DNA of 64,000 nt from an uncultured Prevotella sp. Its GTDB lineage: Bacteria; Bacteroidota; Bacteroidia; Bacteroidales; Bacteroidaceae. Positions 16,866 to 25,577 of this stretch are shown here, in pieces. A program made the position numbers and the translations under genes. The DNA lies in the NCBI GenBank assembly GCA_900320905.1, contig ONTZ01000002.1, forward strand, positions 1 to 64,000, in the 5' to 3' direction. The notes beneath the pieces are model-generated. The model was not told where the DNA came from. It did no database searches and saw only the letters and a list, made by a program, of their open reading frames with translations. Every line of letters starts with the position of its first letter. Within the stretch, counting starts at the first letter, position 1.

Positions 16866-17645
16866 ATGATTAGCAAGAACCAGATAAAGTTTATCCGACA
16901 ACTGGAATTGAAGAAATATCGCAAGCGCGAAGGGGTGTTTGTGGCAGAGGGGCCGAAGGTGGTTGGCGACCTGCTGCGACGGTTTCAGCCTGTGGCAGTG
17001 TATGCTACAGAGGAATGGGGTCAGGGGGACAGGTCCTTGATCCCGAACGGAATCAAGCGACCTGTCCCCCTGACTCCTGTCACTGACGACGAACTGCGCC
17101 GCATCAGTTTCCTCCAACACCCCCAACAGGTGCTGGCTTTGTTTCGTCTGCCAGATATCTCGGCTGAGGCAATCTCTCCCTCCTCTCCCCTCACCTCTCA
17201 TCTTTCTCTTGCCCTCGACGGTGTGCAGGATCCCGGCAATCTCGGCACCATCATCCGTATTGCCGACTGGTTCGACATCGACACCATCTATTGCAGCGAG
17301 GACACGGCTGATGCCTACAACCCGAAGGTAGTGCAGGCAACGATGGGCAGCATCGCACACGTGAACATCATCTATACAGACCTGATGCGGCTCTTCGACA
17401 GCCTGCCACCCTCCTACCCTGTCTACGGTACCTTGCTTGATGGCGAAGACATTTACCAGCAGACACTCTCCAACGAGGGCATCATCGTGATGGGCAACGA
17501 AGGCAACGGCATCTCGGAAGCCATCCGCCAAAGGGTGAACCGCCGTCTTTTGATTCCTTGTTTCCGCGAAGGCGATACGGCAGAGAGTCTGAATGTGGCG
17601 ATTGCCACTGCCATCACCTGTTCGGAGTTCAAAAGACGCCAATAA
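16866..17645 (+). CDS. TrmH/SpoU-family rRNA or tRNA 2'-O-methyltransferase
   Basis: 259 residues. An N-terminal L30e-like substrate domain (1-95) starts MISKNQIKFIRQLELKKYR. The SPOUT catalytic domain carries the three knot motifs: ALDGVQDPGNLGTIIR, IIVMGNEGNGIS, and LIPCFREGDTAESLNVAIA. It methylates a ribose in rRNA or tRNA with SAM; the exact site is unknown. Residues 52-70 are encoded by a REP-like palindrome (17020-17074) inserted in frame between two structural elements of the N-terminal domain. The ATG at 16866 fits the promoter, while the longer frame upstream runs through the promoter. Confidence 0.88.
   Translation: MISKNQIKFIRQLELKKYRKREGVFVAEGPKVVGDLLRRFQPVAVYATEEWGQGDRSLIPNGIKRPVPLTPVTDDELRRISFLQHPQQVLALFRLPDISAEAISPSSPLTSHLSLALDGVQDPGNLGTIIRIADWFDIDTIYCSEDTADAYNPKVVQATMGSIAHVNIIYTDLMRLFDSLPPSYPVYGTLLDGEDIYQQTLSNEGIIVMGNEGNGISEAIRQRVNRRLLIPCFREGDTAESLNVAIATAITCSEFKRRQ
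17020..17074. repeat. REP-like palindrome inside trmH
   Basis: GTCAGGGGGACAGGTC (17020-17035) and its exact complement (17059-17074) form 16-bp arms. CTTGAT/ATCAAG with one bulge and CCG/CGG continue the stem to a tiny loop. The 55-base element is G-run-rich, unlike flanking codons, and resembles extragenic palindromes of Bacteroidota. Confidence 0.85.
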
Positions 17646-17725
17646 AAAAGGGAACCGATCTTCGCAGACGAGTTCCCCTCTAAAAATGGAAAATGATAAA
17701 TATAGATTAAAATTACTAGTTATCG
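17643..17725 (-). ncRNA. Candidate small RNA of about 80 nt between maf and trmH
   Basis: On the minus strand CTTG (17761-17758), 20-base spacer and TATATTTG (17737-17730) form a promoter that would start near 17725. No ORF follows. The transcript would end at a strong hairpin: GGGAAC (17677-17672), a bulged CG and TCT extension, a GCGA tetraloop, the matching right arm and GTTCCC, then TTTTTT (17649-17644). The last bases overlap the trmH stop codon antisense. The product would be an AU-rich leader plus a terminator stem. The same hairpin might serve as the maf terminator, but a separate promoter 75 bases downstream of maf argues for an independent RNA. Confidence 0.6.
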
Positions 17726-17805
17726 AGTGCAAATATAGTAAAAACAACAAAGATGCGCAAGTTTTTTGTGTAAAAATCGTATATTATTATGCAATTTTTG
17801 CATTA

Positions 17806-18378
17806 TTAGAACACTTTAAGTTCATTATATATCCTCTGAACAGGCAATCCCATCACATTAAAATAACTACCGTTCAATCCAGTCACACCGATATAGCCTA
17901 TCCATTCCTGTATGCCGTAGGCACCCGCCTTGTCGAGCGGATGATAGGTCTCTACATAATAATCGATTTCCTCGTCTGTGAGTGCTTTGAAGGTCACATC
18001 GGTAGTGACGGCAAAACTCCGTTTCTTATCCTTTGTCATCAGACAGACACCCGTAATCACCTGATGCGTCCGTCCACTAAGTTCACGCAGCATTCTACGC
18101 GCATCGTCGAGGTCAGCGGGTTTTCCTAAAACCTCATCACCCAGCACCACCACCGTGTCGGCAGTGATAATCAGGTCGTTATCAGCCATCATCTGTTGGT
18201 AGGCTGCAGCCTTTTCCTCGGCGATAAAGAGCGGTATCTCTTCTGTCGGCAGCTTCTCGGGATAGGTCTCCTCAATGTCGGGCAGCACCTTCACCTCATA
18301 GTCGAGGTCAAGTCCGCTCAGCAGTTCCTTCCGCCTTGGGGAATTACTCGCCAGTATAATATGATAAGGTGTCACCAT
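17806..18378 (-). CDS. maf: Maf-family nucleoside triphosphate pyrophosphatase
   Basis: 190 residues from ATG 18378, which overlaps the stop of the upstream kdsC by 7 bases. It has the Maf signature [15 protein letters not shown] at the N-terminus, ITADTVVVL in the middle and [10 protein letters not shown] near the end. Maf proteins hydrolyse non-canonical or dTTP/UTP nucleotides to monophosphates, helping to keep the pool clean, and have been linked to septation control. Confidence 0.92.
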   Translation of the reverse strand: MVTPYHIILASNSPRRKELLSGLDLDYEVKVLPDIEETYPEKLPTEEIPLFIAEEKAAAYQQMMADNDLIITADTVVVLGDEVLGKPADLDDARRMLRELSGRTHQVITGVCLMTKDKKRSFAVTTDVTFKALTDEEIDYYVETYHPLDKAGAYGIQEWIGYIGVTGLNGSYFNVMGLPVQRIYNELKVF

Positions 18379-18890
18379 CCGAAGGCCTTTGCATTCATCA
18401 CCCACTTGCCCTGAGCACGCAGGGTCTGTTCTATCACATCACGTCCACAACCGTGTCCGCCAATCCTGTCACTCACATACAGACTGACTTCCTTGATCTC
18501 CGGACAGGCATCCTTCGGACAGACGGGGCATCCTACGCGGCGCATGATTTCAAGGTCGGGAATGTCGTCGCCCATATACATCACCTCCTCATCGCTCAGG
18601 CCGTACTTTTGGAGAAACGCATCGTAGGTCGCAATCTTCACAGCGCATCCCAGATAGATGTCCTGCACCCCTAAACCCTCGTAGCGTACACGGATACTAT
18701 CAACCCTGGCACCGGAGAGCACGACGATACGAAGACCCAGTTTCATCGCCAACTGGATGGCGTAGCCGTCCTTGATATTCACTGTCCGCAAAGGGTCACC
18801 ATCAATCGAGAGCCCGATGGTCTCACAACTCAGCACCCCGTCGATATCGAAAATGATGGCCTTTATCTTTGTCAGATCATAATTAATCAT
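18372..18890 (-). CDS. kdsC: 3-deoxy-D-manno-octulosonate 8-phosphate phosphatase (HAD superfamily)
   Basis: 172 residues. HAD motif [10 protein letters not shown] has the nucleophile Asp15 and Asp17, motif II is VLSGA, the motif III Lys follows in the GCAVKI region, and motif IV is [11 protein letters not shown]. The small cap-less size and LxMGDDIPD are typical of KdsC, which removes phosphate from KDO-8-P for lipopolysaccharide core synthesis. It is coupled to maf downstream. Confidence 0.85.
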   Translation of the reverse strand: MINYDLTKIKAIIFDIDGVLSCETIGLSIDGDPLRTVNIKDGYAIQLAMKLGLRIVVLSGARVDSIRVRYEGLGVQDIYLGCAVKIATYDAFLQKYGLSDEEVMYMGDDIPDLEIMRRVGCPVCPKDACPEIKEVSLYVSDRIGGHGCGRDVIEQTLRAQGKWVMNAKAFGW

Positions 18891-18913
18891 ATTCTTCCTT
18901 CAAAATACGAACT

Positions 18914-19441
18914 TCAAAATTTGTTCAGATGCACATTCTCCCACTTCAACCTGTCCTCCGCCTGCGGCTTGCGTTCGTCAGTCCAGTGACCTACGGCAAG
19001 GATACAGAGACAATTCAAATTCTCGGGGATGTTGAGGATGCCACGGATCACAGTGTCGGCACTCGTCCCGTCGTCCAAGCCCCGACCGCGCATCTGGATC
19101 CAACAGGTACCCAGTCCTAACTCCTCCGCCTGATACTGCATCGAGATGGCAGCGATAGAACCGTCCTCCACCCAGCAGTCGTTCTGCATCGGGTCGCCCA
19201 GTACCACAATGGCTACAGGAGCACCTTTTAAAAACTGGCTTCCCATGTTCTTCGCGTCGGCGAGTTTTTCCATGTCAAGTTTGTCTTCCACCACCACAAA
19301 CTGCCAGGCCCGCTGGCTCTTCGAGGTGGGTGCCATCAGGGCGGCACGGAGTATCAACTTCAGGTCGTCGGCATCGACTTCCTGTTCTGAAAACTTACGG
19401 TGGCTACGGCGCAACTGCACCAAATCTTTGAATTCTGTCAT
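18914..19441 (-). CDS. Nitroreductase-family flavoprotein
   Basis: 175 residues from ATG 19441. N-terminal LRRSHRKFSE binds the FMN phosphate (RRSxR), MAPTSKSQRAWQFVVV follows, and WIQMRGRG occurs in the second half. It is a short member resembling NADH-dependent FMN nitroreductases. The substrate is unknown. A -7 element TACTTTTG (19472-19465) lies upstream with no clear -33. It is probably transcribed together with kdsC and maf (23-base gap). Confidence 0.85.
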   Translation of the reverse strand: MTEFKDLVQLRRSHRKFSEQEVDADDLKLILRAALMAPTSKSQRAWQFVVVEDKLDMEKLADAKNMGSQFLKGAPVAIVVLGDPMQNDCWVEDGSIAAISMQYQAEELGLGTCWIQMRGRGLDDGTSADTVIRGILNIPENLNCLCILAVGHWTDERKPQAEDRLKWENVHLNKF

Positions 19442-19508
19442 AGTGTATCTTTGTAATTTGAGGGCAAAAGTACAAAAAAGAAGTGAAAAAATGGAGGGTG
19501 GCAGCAAA

Positions 19509-19541
19509 TTTTTCACTTTTCACTATTCACTTTTCACTTTC
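19509..19541. repeat. TTTTCACT octamer repeats upstream of the acetyltransferase-like gene
   Basis: TTTTTCAC, TTTTCACT, ATTCACT, TTTTCACT and T follow each other without other sequence. It is similar in kind to the AATGAGG repeats at 1498. Confidence 0.65.
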
Positions 19542-19559
19542 TTTTCATAACTTTGTGCC

Positions 19560-20537
19560 GTGAAAGGAATCAAGACTGTCATATACAGCAGTGCGGAGAA
19601 ACTGCCGCAGGTGGAGGAAAGCAACTTCTTCCACAGTCGGCAACTGTTCCTCATCAGTGCCTCCACACCCAAGATGAAGCCCTATATGGTGGTCTGTTAT
19701 GATGAGTCTGGACAGGTGGTAAGCCAACTATTGGCAACGATCCGCTACCGCACCTCCTTTCTTCCCCCGTTCTTCTTTATGCACTGTCGGGTGATGGGTG
19801 AAGGAACCTATGCCAAGAGTGACTACAAGAAGGACGATCTGTTCGGTGAGATGCTGACGGCACTGACGAAGAAACTTAACAAAAGAAGTCTTTATATCGA
19901 GGTCAGTAACCTCAGTCAGAAGATGTTCGGTTTCCGCCATTTCCGCCACAACGACTATTTCCCTGTTCACTGGATGAGTATCCACAACTCGCTGCACAGT
20001 AAGACACCAGAGGAACGCATCACGGAGAAGATGATGCACCGCATCGAGATGGCCTACTCGCGTGGCGTGACTTGTCAGACGGTGGAAACAGAAGACGACC
20101 TGAAAGCCTTCAACAAACTGCTGCGCCATCACCACTGGTTCAAGCCAAAGCGATACATACCTGATAGCCAGTTCTTTATCAAACTCCGAGAAAGTAACCG
20201 TTGTCAGTTGTTCGTCACGAAATACCGCAACCACGTGATAGGCTGCTCGGCCTGTGTCTATGGCGATGAGGATGCCGATCTCTGGTACTCTGCTTTCCGT
20301 CGTAAGACCTATCTCCCGCTACACCCTGATGCCGTTACCATCTGGCACGCCATCAAATATGCCCACGAGCACGGCTACCAGCACATCAACTTCCTCGATG
20401 TGGGACTACCGTTTCAGAAGAATTCCTTCCGAGAATTTATCTTACGTTTCGGTGGCAAGCCCGTCAGCACCTTCCGTTGGTTCCGTTGCTCCATCCGTTG
20501 GATCAATTCCCTCCTTAAATGGATTTATAGGGATTAG
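19560..20537 (+). CDS. GNAT/FemAB-like acetyltransferase, hypothetical
   Basis: 325 residues starting at GTG 19560. The protein looks like two GNAT-type halves. The C-terminal one contains FVTKYRNHVIGCSACVYGDEDADLWYS and YAHEHGYQHINFLDVG, typical of the acetyltransferase_6/FemAB-like group that transfers amino acids or acyl groups to cell-envelope substrates. The N-terminal half is unusually rich in Phe and Tyr. The 3' end overlaps the convergent EamA gene by 4 bases. TAACTTTG at 19548-19555 ends 4 bases before the GTG, suggesting another leaderless mRNA. Confidence 0.65.
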   Translation: MKGIKTVIYSSAEKLPQVEESNFFHSRQLFLISASTPKMKPYMVVCYDESGQVVSQLLATIRYRTSFLPPFFFMHCRVMGEGTYAKSDYKKDDLFGEMLTALTKKLNKRSLYIEVSNLSQKMFGFRHFRHNDYFPVHWMSIHNSLHSKTPEERITEKMMHRIEMAYSRGVTCQTVETEDDLKAFNKLLRHHHWFKPKRYIPDSQFFIKLRESNRCQLFVTKYRNHVIGCSACVYGDEDADLWYSAFRRKTYLPLHPDAVTIWHAIKYAHEHGYQHINFLDVGLPFQKNSFREFILRFGGKPVSTFRWFRCSIRWINSLLKWIYRD

Positions 20538-21415
20538 CGCGAGCCGATATACAGAAAGATCAAACCGAGTAGCACCAATGCCAGGTCGAAGGTTTTTGCC
20601 TTCAAGTTCTGCTCGTGGAAGATCAACGCACCGAACCCGAAACTCACAACCACACTCCCACGTCGGATCATCGACACAATCGATATCATCGCATCAGGCA
20701 GACTCAGCGAATAGAAATAAAGGAAATCGGCTGCGGAAAGAAAAACACTCACGCCGAGGATGGACCAAGACCAGTGGAAGGGTGTCGTCTGTTCGTGCTT
20801 CGGCCACCATAGAAGCCAAAGCATCACTCCCATCATCACACACTGGTAGATGTTGTACCACGACTGCACCATCATACGGTCCAGTCCCACGCCCCCACTC
20901 TCCACAGGTGCCATCAGGTATTTGTCGTAGAGTCCGCTCAAGGCACCGAGTATCGCAGCACCTACAATCATATAGATCCAGTGGTCGTGCTTGAAGTCAA
21001 TGCCTTCCTTCTTGCCGCTCCGGCTCAGCAACAAGAACGAGGCTACTGCCAGCAGTACACCAACCCACTGCCACACATTGAGTCGTTCGCCAAACACCAG
21101 CAATGCACCCACCAGCACCATTACGGGTCTCGTGGCATTGATAGGCCCTACGATTGTCAAGGGCAGATGCTTCATACCAAAATAGCCGAGGATCCAACTC
21201 GACAGCACGATCAGCGCCTTCAACACAATATATTTGTGCTCCCCCCATGTCCAGTTGGGCAGACTCACCAGAATGTACGGCAGGAAGATGAGCGTCATAA
21301 AGAGTGTGTTCAGAAACAACACGGGAATCACTGCATTCCCTTTCAGCGCGTGTTTCTTAAATGAATCGTAGCAGCCCAACAGCGCTGCCGACATAAATGC
21401 CAATATCAGCCACAT
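20534..21415 (-). CDS. EamA/DMT-family transporter
   Basis: 293 residues with about ten hydrophobic helices in two EamA repeats (the second starting near 150). GPINATRPVMVLVGALLVFGE is the typical repeat-1 end and MIRRGSVVVSFGFGALIFHEQ the repeat-2 end. It is an inner-membrane metabolite exporter or importer of unknown substrate. It lies 3 bases downstream of truA and is probably co-transcribed with it. Confidence 0.85.
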   Translation of the reverse strand: MWLILAFMSAALLGCYDSFKKHALKGNAVIPVLFLNTLFMTLIFLPYILVSLPNWTWGEHKYIVLKALIVLSSWILGYFGMKHLPLTIVGPINATRPVMVLVGALLVFGERLNVWQWVGVLLAVASFLLLSRSGKKEGIDFKHDHWIYMIVGAAILGALSGLYDKYLMAPVESGGVGLDRMMVQSWYNIYQCVMMGVMLWLLWWPKHEQTTPFHWSWSILGVSVFLSAADFLYFYSLSLPDAMISIVSMIRRGSVVVSFGFGALIFHEQNLKAKTFDLALVLLGLIFLYIGSR

Positions 21416-21418
21416 AGT

Positions 21419-22144
21419 CTAATACTCAATTTTTTCAAGGAAGAGGGCATTGCCAGGCATACTCTCGCCAGCCTCCGTGCGCCGCTTCCCTTCTATCACC
21501 TTACAGAACTCCTCTATCGTGAGCCGTCCGCGTCCCACATCAATCATCGTACCCACGACGGCCCGCACCATATTACGCAGGAACCGGTTGGCGGTAATCT
21601 CGAAATACCATGTCGTAGGTGATGTCTGTATCCACACCGCCTTCGTCACCTGACAGAGCGTTGTCTTAACATCGGCCCCACTCTTACAGAAAGCCCCGAA
21701 GTCATCATAGCCCGTCAACCGCCGCCCCGCCTCGTTCATTGCGGCGAAGTCCAACGGATAGTGTATCTCACAGGAATAGGCTCGCAGGAAAGGATCCTTG
21801 CACGTGTGTATATAATAATGGTAGGTACGCCACTTGGCAGAAAAACGGGCATGCATCTCGTCACTCACCGTTTCCACCTTCTGTACGGCAATATCCTGTG
21901 GTAGCAACCGGTTCAGTTTATAGGCCAACTGCTTACAGTCCAGTTCGGAAGCATCGAAGTGCGCCACCATCATCCTGGCATGCACCCCAGCATCCGTCCG
22001 TCCGGCTCCTGTCACGCTGATCTCCTCACGCAACAGAGTTGAGAGAGCCCATTCCAGTTTCTCCTGCACCGACACCCCGTTGGGCTGTATCTGCCAACCA
22101 TGATACCGTCCTCCGTCGTAACTGAAAGTGATAAAGTATCTCAT
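21419..22144 (-). CDS. truA: tRNA pseudouridine(38-40) synthase
   Basis: 241 residues. The catalytic Asp51 is in GAGRTDAGVHA, with FSYDGGRYHGWQ at the N-terminus and NRFLRNMVRAVVGTMIDVGRG near the end. It converts U38-U40 in the anticodon arm to pseudouridine. A -7 element TATTTTTG (22183-22176) lies on the minus strand, back to back with the promoter for the ferredoxin gene. Confidence 0.95.
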   Translation of the reverse strand: MRYFITFSYDGGRYHGWQIQPNGVSVQEKLEWALSTLLREEISVTGAGRTDAGVHARMMVAHFDASELDCKQLAYKLNRLLPQDIAVQKVETVSDEMHARFSAKWRTYHYYIHTCKDPFLRAYSCEIHYPLDFAAMNEAGRRLTGYDDFGAFCKSGADVKTTLCQVTKAVWIQTSPTTWYFEITANRFLRNMVRAVVGTMIDVGRGRLTIEEFCKVIEGKRRTEAGESMPGNALFLEKIEY

Positions 22145-22236
22145 ATATCACATCTGTTTTAGCATTTTGCCGATGCAAAAATACATAAAAAAAACGATAA
22201 ATGACTTATTTCAACATTTTTTATTACCTTTGCAGC

Positions 22237-22995
22237 ATGATATTCTATTTTTCCGGCACAGGCAATACACGATGGGTGGCAAAGCAATTAGCAGAAGCCA
22301 CGGGAGAGACTTTGTACTTTATCCCTGAGGAAATGAGGAAGGGCGGACTCCAGTACACACTGGAAGACTGCGAACGACTGGGATTCTGTTTTCCTACACA
22401 TGGATGGCAGCCGCCACGGATTGTCCGTGAGTTTATCCGTAGGACTACGTTCAAGAATGTAGGTTATTGCTATGCCCTCACCACTTGTGGCGACAACATG
22501 GGCTTTGCAATGCGTATTTTCGATAAGGAACTCCATGGGAAGGGACTGCATACCGATGCACGCTTTGCGGTGGTAATGCCGGAGTCGAATGTGTGTTTTT
22601 CGTTTCTGCACTTGGACTCACCCGAGAAGGAACGGCAGAAGATTGAGGCTGCCAGGGCGAGGATGCCACATATCATCGACGTGATCAGTCGCCGACAGAA
22701 GGGTGTGGAGGAACTGGTGACAGGCGCCATCCCCCGGACTTACACCTACGTGATTGGCGGATACTATAACAAACACCTAATCAAAGACGACAAACTATGG
22801 GTGGACAAAGCGACTTGCATCGGTTGCGGATTATGCAGCAAATTGTGTCCTGTGGACGATATCGAGGGGACACCGCCCCATTGGAAGCACAATGGACAAT
22901 GTACAAACTGCTTAGCCTGCTATCATCACTGCCCGAAGCACGCGATACACTGGGGCAAGATGAAGCGGGGGCAATATCTGTTTCGAGAAAAGTGA
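22237..22995 (+). CDS. EFR1-type flavodoxin-ferredoxin fusion
   Basis: 252 residues from ATG 22237. The flavodoxin-like domain starts at once with FYFSGTGNTRWVAKQLAE (FMN phosphate loop SGTGNT). Two 4Fe-4S motifs lie at the C-terminus: CIGCGLCSKLCP and CTNCLACYHHCP. Such proteins move low-potential electrons between NAD(P)H or ferredoxin partners, and no partner gene is nearby. The -7 element TACCTTTG (22225-22232) ends 4 bases before this ATG, so I prefer it over the ATG at 22201, which is upstream of the promoter. Confidence 0.85.
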   Translation: MIFYFSGTGNTRWVAKQLAEATGETLYFIPEEMRKGGLQYTLEDCERLGFCFPTHGWQPPRIVREFIRRTTFKNVGYCYALTTCGDNMGFAMRIFDKELHGKGLHTDARFAVVMPESNVCFSFLHLDSPEKERQKIEAARARMPHIIDVISRRQKGVEELVTGAIPRTYTYVIGGYYNKHLIKDDKLWVDKATCIGCGLCSKLCPVDDIEGTPPHWKHNGQCTNCLACYHHCPKHAIHWGKMKRGQYLFREK

Positions 22996-23002
22996 AGAGT
23001 GA

Positions 23003-23674
23003 TTAATAAACTCTTGGACCGAAAATAGCGGTACCGATGCGAACCATCGTTGTCCCTGTCTCGAGGGCAACGGGATAGTCGTCACTCATACCCCAGGAAC
23101 GCTCACAGAAAACGGGGTCATCGGCAAAATAGTGAGTCTTTACTTCGTCAAAGAAATCTCTGGCGGTCTGCATCTCGCGACGGATCTGTTCCCGATCCTC
23201 CACAAACGAGGCCATCATCATCAGTCCACAGATACGAATGTATTGCATCTGGCGCCACTCACCATCATCCAACAATTGGCGACAAGCATCAAGAGTCAGC
23301 CCGTATTTTGTGATTTCCTCGGCGATATGCAGTTCAAGAAGCACATTGATGACACGCCCGCATTTCTCTGCCTGTTTATTGATTTCACGCAGGAGTTTGA
23401 TGGAGTCCACAGCCTCTATCATCGACACATAAGGTGCAATGTACTTCACCTTATTCGTCTGCAAGTGTCCGATAAAATGCCACTCAATATCCTTCGGCAG
23501 CGACTCATGTTTCTGGCGCAGTTCCTGTTCGTGACTCTCACCGAAGATACGCTGTCCCTCGGCATAGGCAGCCTCGATATACGCGTTGGGGTGGTACTTG
23601 GAAATTGCCACAAGGCGAACCCCCTGTGGCAATGTATCGAGTACCTCGTGCAGATGACCTTTAACGTCGAACAT
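23003..23674 (-). CDS. YggS-family PLP-binding protein
   Basis: 223 residues, single TIM-barrel of the alanine racemase type. Lys26 in VRLVAISKYHP binds pyridoxal phosphate, and HFIGHLQTNK and LSMGMSDDYPVAL-like WGMSDDYPVA are family markers. It maintains PLP and amino-acid homeostasis. A 2-base gap to the DUF4494 gene suggests an operon of pseudokinase, DUF4494 and yggS. Confidence 0.93.
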   Translation of the reverse strand: MFDVKGHLHEVLDTLPQGVRLVAISKYHPNAYIEAAYAEGQRIFGESHEQELRQKHESLPKDIEWHFIGHLQTNKVKYIAPYVSMIEAVDSIKLLREINKQAEKCGRVINVLLELHIAEEITKYGLTLDACRQLLDDGEWRQMQYIRICGLMMMASFVEDREQIRREMQTARDFFDEVKTHYFADDPVFCERSWGMSDDYPVALETGTTMVRIGTAIFGPRVY

Positions 23675-23676
23675 AC

Positions 23677-24132
23677 TTATTGTTCCTTCTTGTTGTACTC
23701 AAAGACATCCATCGTGGTAGTCTCACTCATGGAGGCGATGACATAGTCGATCATCGTGCCACCCATCACCTCATCGATATTTTTCACGGCACCGTTGAAC
23801 GAGCCGGCATTGACGAAATAATAGATATTAGAGCGACTCTCCTTGGCCGTCTTCTCGTCGATGGTGATAAACTGGAGTTTGGCCTTGTACCACTTGTCGG
23901 CAGCGTCCTGTTCAGCGAAGAAGATTTCCTTGTAATTGGCCTTTTTGATATCGACAACATTGAACTCTCCACTGATATAAGATGACATCTCCTCGATGAT
24001 GCGCTCCTCTGCTTCGCTGAAACTGAGGGCATCGACTACATACGTTTCTGTAACTTTCTTCTGCAAGCCGTCTTCCATGACTTTCTCATAACGGATCTTG
24101 CACTCAAACCAATCTGCTGTTCTTGATCTCAT
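23677..24132 (-). CDS. DUF4494 domain protein
   Basis: 151 residues. ADWFECKIRYEKVMEDGLQKKVTETYVVDA and a repeated alpha/beta pattern fit DUF4494, a Bacteroidota family of unknown function commonly found next to yggS. It is cytoplasmic with no signal or membrane segment. It lies between the pseudokinase (26-base gap) and yggS (2-base gap). Confidence 0.85.
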   Translation of the reverse strand: MRSRTADWFECKIRYEKVMEDGLQKKVTETYVVDALSFSEAEERIIEEMSSYISGEFNVVDIKKANYKEIFFAEQDAADKWYKAKLQFITIDEKTAKESRSNIYYFVNAGSFNGAVKNIDEVMGGTMIDYVIASMSETTTMDVFEYNKKEQ

Positions 24133-24158
24133 ACTTCTATTTTTATTATCTCTGTTTA

Positions 24159-25451
24159 TTATTTATTATCTTCTGCTTTCTGGAAACCGTAGTTGGGTTT
24201 CTTGGCTAATTCAGCCTTTTTCTTCTCGGTAAGTTGTTCGATAATCTCCGAGGCAATACGCTGGGCGGTTTCATCACTCAGAGAGGAATTGCCAGCCAGT
24301 TCACGTTGCTTCTCCACCAGTTCCCTCATTACTTCCTCGCTCATGGCCTTGAAGTTCTTCTCGCTGTTGTTCATCCGCTCATTGTTGTAAATCTTCGAGA
24401 GGATGGCATCGGCTTCCTTCGTGTACTGCTTGCGGAAGATCTGCTCGGCCTTAGCCTCAAACTCACGCATTTTCTTCTCATCCACCTTGTCGGAATCATT
24501 CATCATATAGTCCTGAATGGCTTTGGCAATCGTGGCGGAATCAGCATCAGGTCCCAGTTCCGTGAGGGGATCGAAGCCCTCGTCCAACAGACTCTCCTCA
24601 ACAGGTTCCTCAACGGGCTTCACAAACTCCACGGGTTCCGTATTCGGCAGCATCTCGAAGAACAGACCCACCACAATCAAAGCAATAGCCAAAGCCGCTG
24701 CTGCAATCGTACCCGTACGACGAATGTTTCGACGGTTCTTCATCGCCTTATACATATCCTCGACAGAGGTATAGCGTTCTTCCGGATTTTCAGTAGTAGC
24801 CTTCTGGATGACGTGTTTCAGTTCAAAGGGCAGACCTGAGGAGGCATAAAGATAATCCACGAACTTACCCAGTGAATAGACATCACTGCGGTCATCGGCC
24901 TTACCTTCCGACATCACTTCCGGAGCAACATAATCCTCAACCCCGTCGAACATCTCCTCCTGTGACTTCAAGGGCAGGAAGAACGAACCATGCAACAGCA
25001 GGCGGACGGTATTATCGTTCTTGCGCACAAAAACATTGTTGGGCGAGAAACAGAGATACTGAATGCCCTGCTGATGCAGTTCGGCAGTGAGACTCATCAA
25101 GTCACTGACGACAGAGTCCATGAAATCCCCCTTAGCCACAACCGCAGGCGAGTCGTTGAGCAACTGCTCGATGGTGAGGTAATTACCAGTCTCTACAGCA
25201 ACGGCAAAGACACCATCGTCGCCCTCGTTGGGGGTGAAGAGCAACTGGTGCTTATTCTTAATCTGACTCAGTGCCTCGCACTGCTTACGGATGCATTCAT
25301 TGAAGGCGATATTGTCGGACAACTCGTCGTGGAACTCCACGAAATTGCTATATTTTCCGTCGATGAGCCGCTTGTAGAAGTAGCCATACGGCAAACGCAC
25401 CTTATTGGTCTTACGCACATCGCGCGTCTCTAACAATTCTTCGTAATTCAT
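24159..25451 (-). CDS. Membrane-anchored protein pseudokinase
   Basis: 430 residues from ATG 25451. Residues 5-240 have the Ser/Thr kinase fold, recognisable by the late motifs VAPEV (176-178, APE), DDRSDVYSLGKFV (190-195) and ENPEERYTSVEDM. Catalytic motifs are missing: HRDxxxxN is LCFSPNN (133-139) with no catalytic Asp, and DFG is HGS (154-156). One transmembrane helix (about 248-266) leads to a charged, helical, coiled-coil-like domain (295-430). It is therefore likely a scaffold or allosteric subunit and not an enzyme. It heads the DUF4494-yggS cluster. Confidence 0.8.
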   Translation of the reverse strand: MNYEELLETRDVRKTNKVRLPYGYFYKRLIDGKYSNFVEFHDELSDNIAFNECIRKQCEALSQIKNKHQLLFTPNEGDDGVFAVAVETGNYLTIEQLLNDSPAVVAKGDFMDSVVSDLMSLTAELHQQGIQYLCFSPNNVFVRKNDNTVRLLLHGSFFLPLKSQEEMFDGVEDYVAPEVMSEGKADDRSDVYSLGKFVDYLYASSGLPFELKHVIQKATTENPEERYTSVEDMYKAMKNRRNIRRTGTIAAAALAIALIVVGLFFEMLPNTEPVEFVKPVEEPVEESLLDEGFDPLTELGPDADSATIAKAIQDYMMNDSDKVDEKKMREFEAKAEQIFRKQYTKEADAILSKIYNNERMNNSEKNFKAMSEEVMRELVEKQRELAGNSSLSDETAQRIASEIIEQLTEKKKAELAKKPNYGFQKAEDNK

Positions 25452-25577
25452 CGTTTTCTCGAAATTTTGGTGCAAAAGTACACAATTAAATCGAAAAAAA
25501 GCACGATTTCAAAAATAATTAGTACCTTTGCATCCGAAATTGTCAAATTGTAAATCGTCAAATTCTAAATTGTAACG

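Noticed and set aside
20534..20537. Convergent overlap of the acetyltransferase-like gene and the EamA gene
   Set aside because: A four-base overlap of stop codons is common in compact genomes and needs no special explanation.
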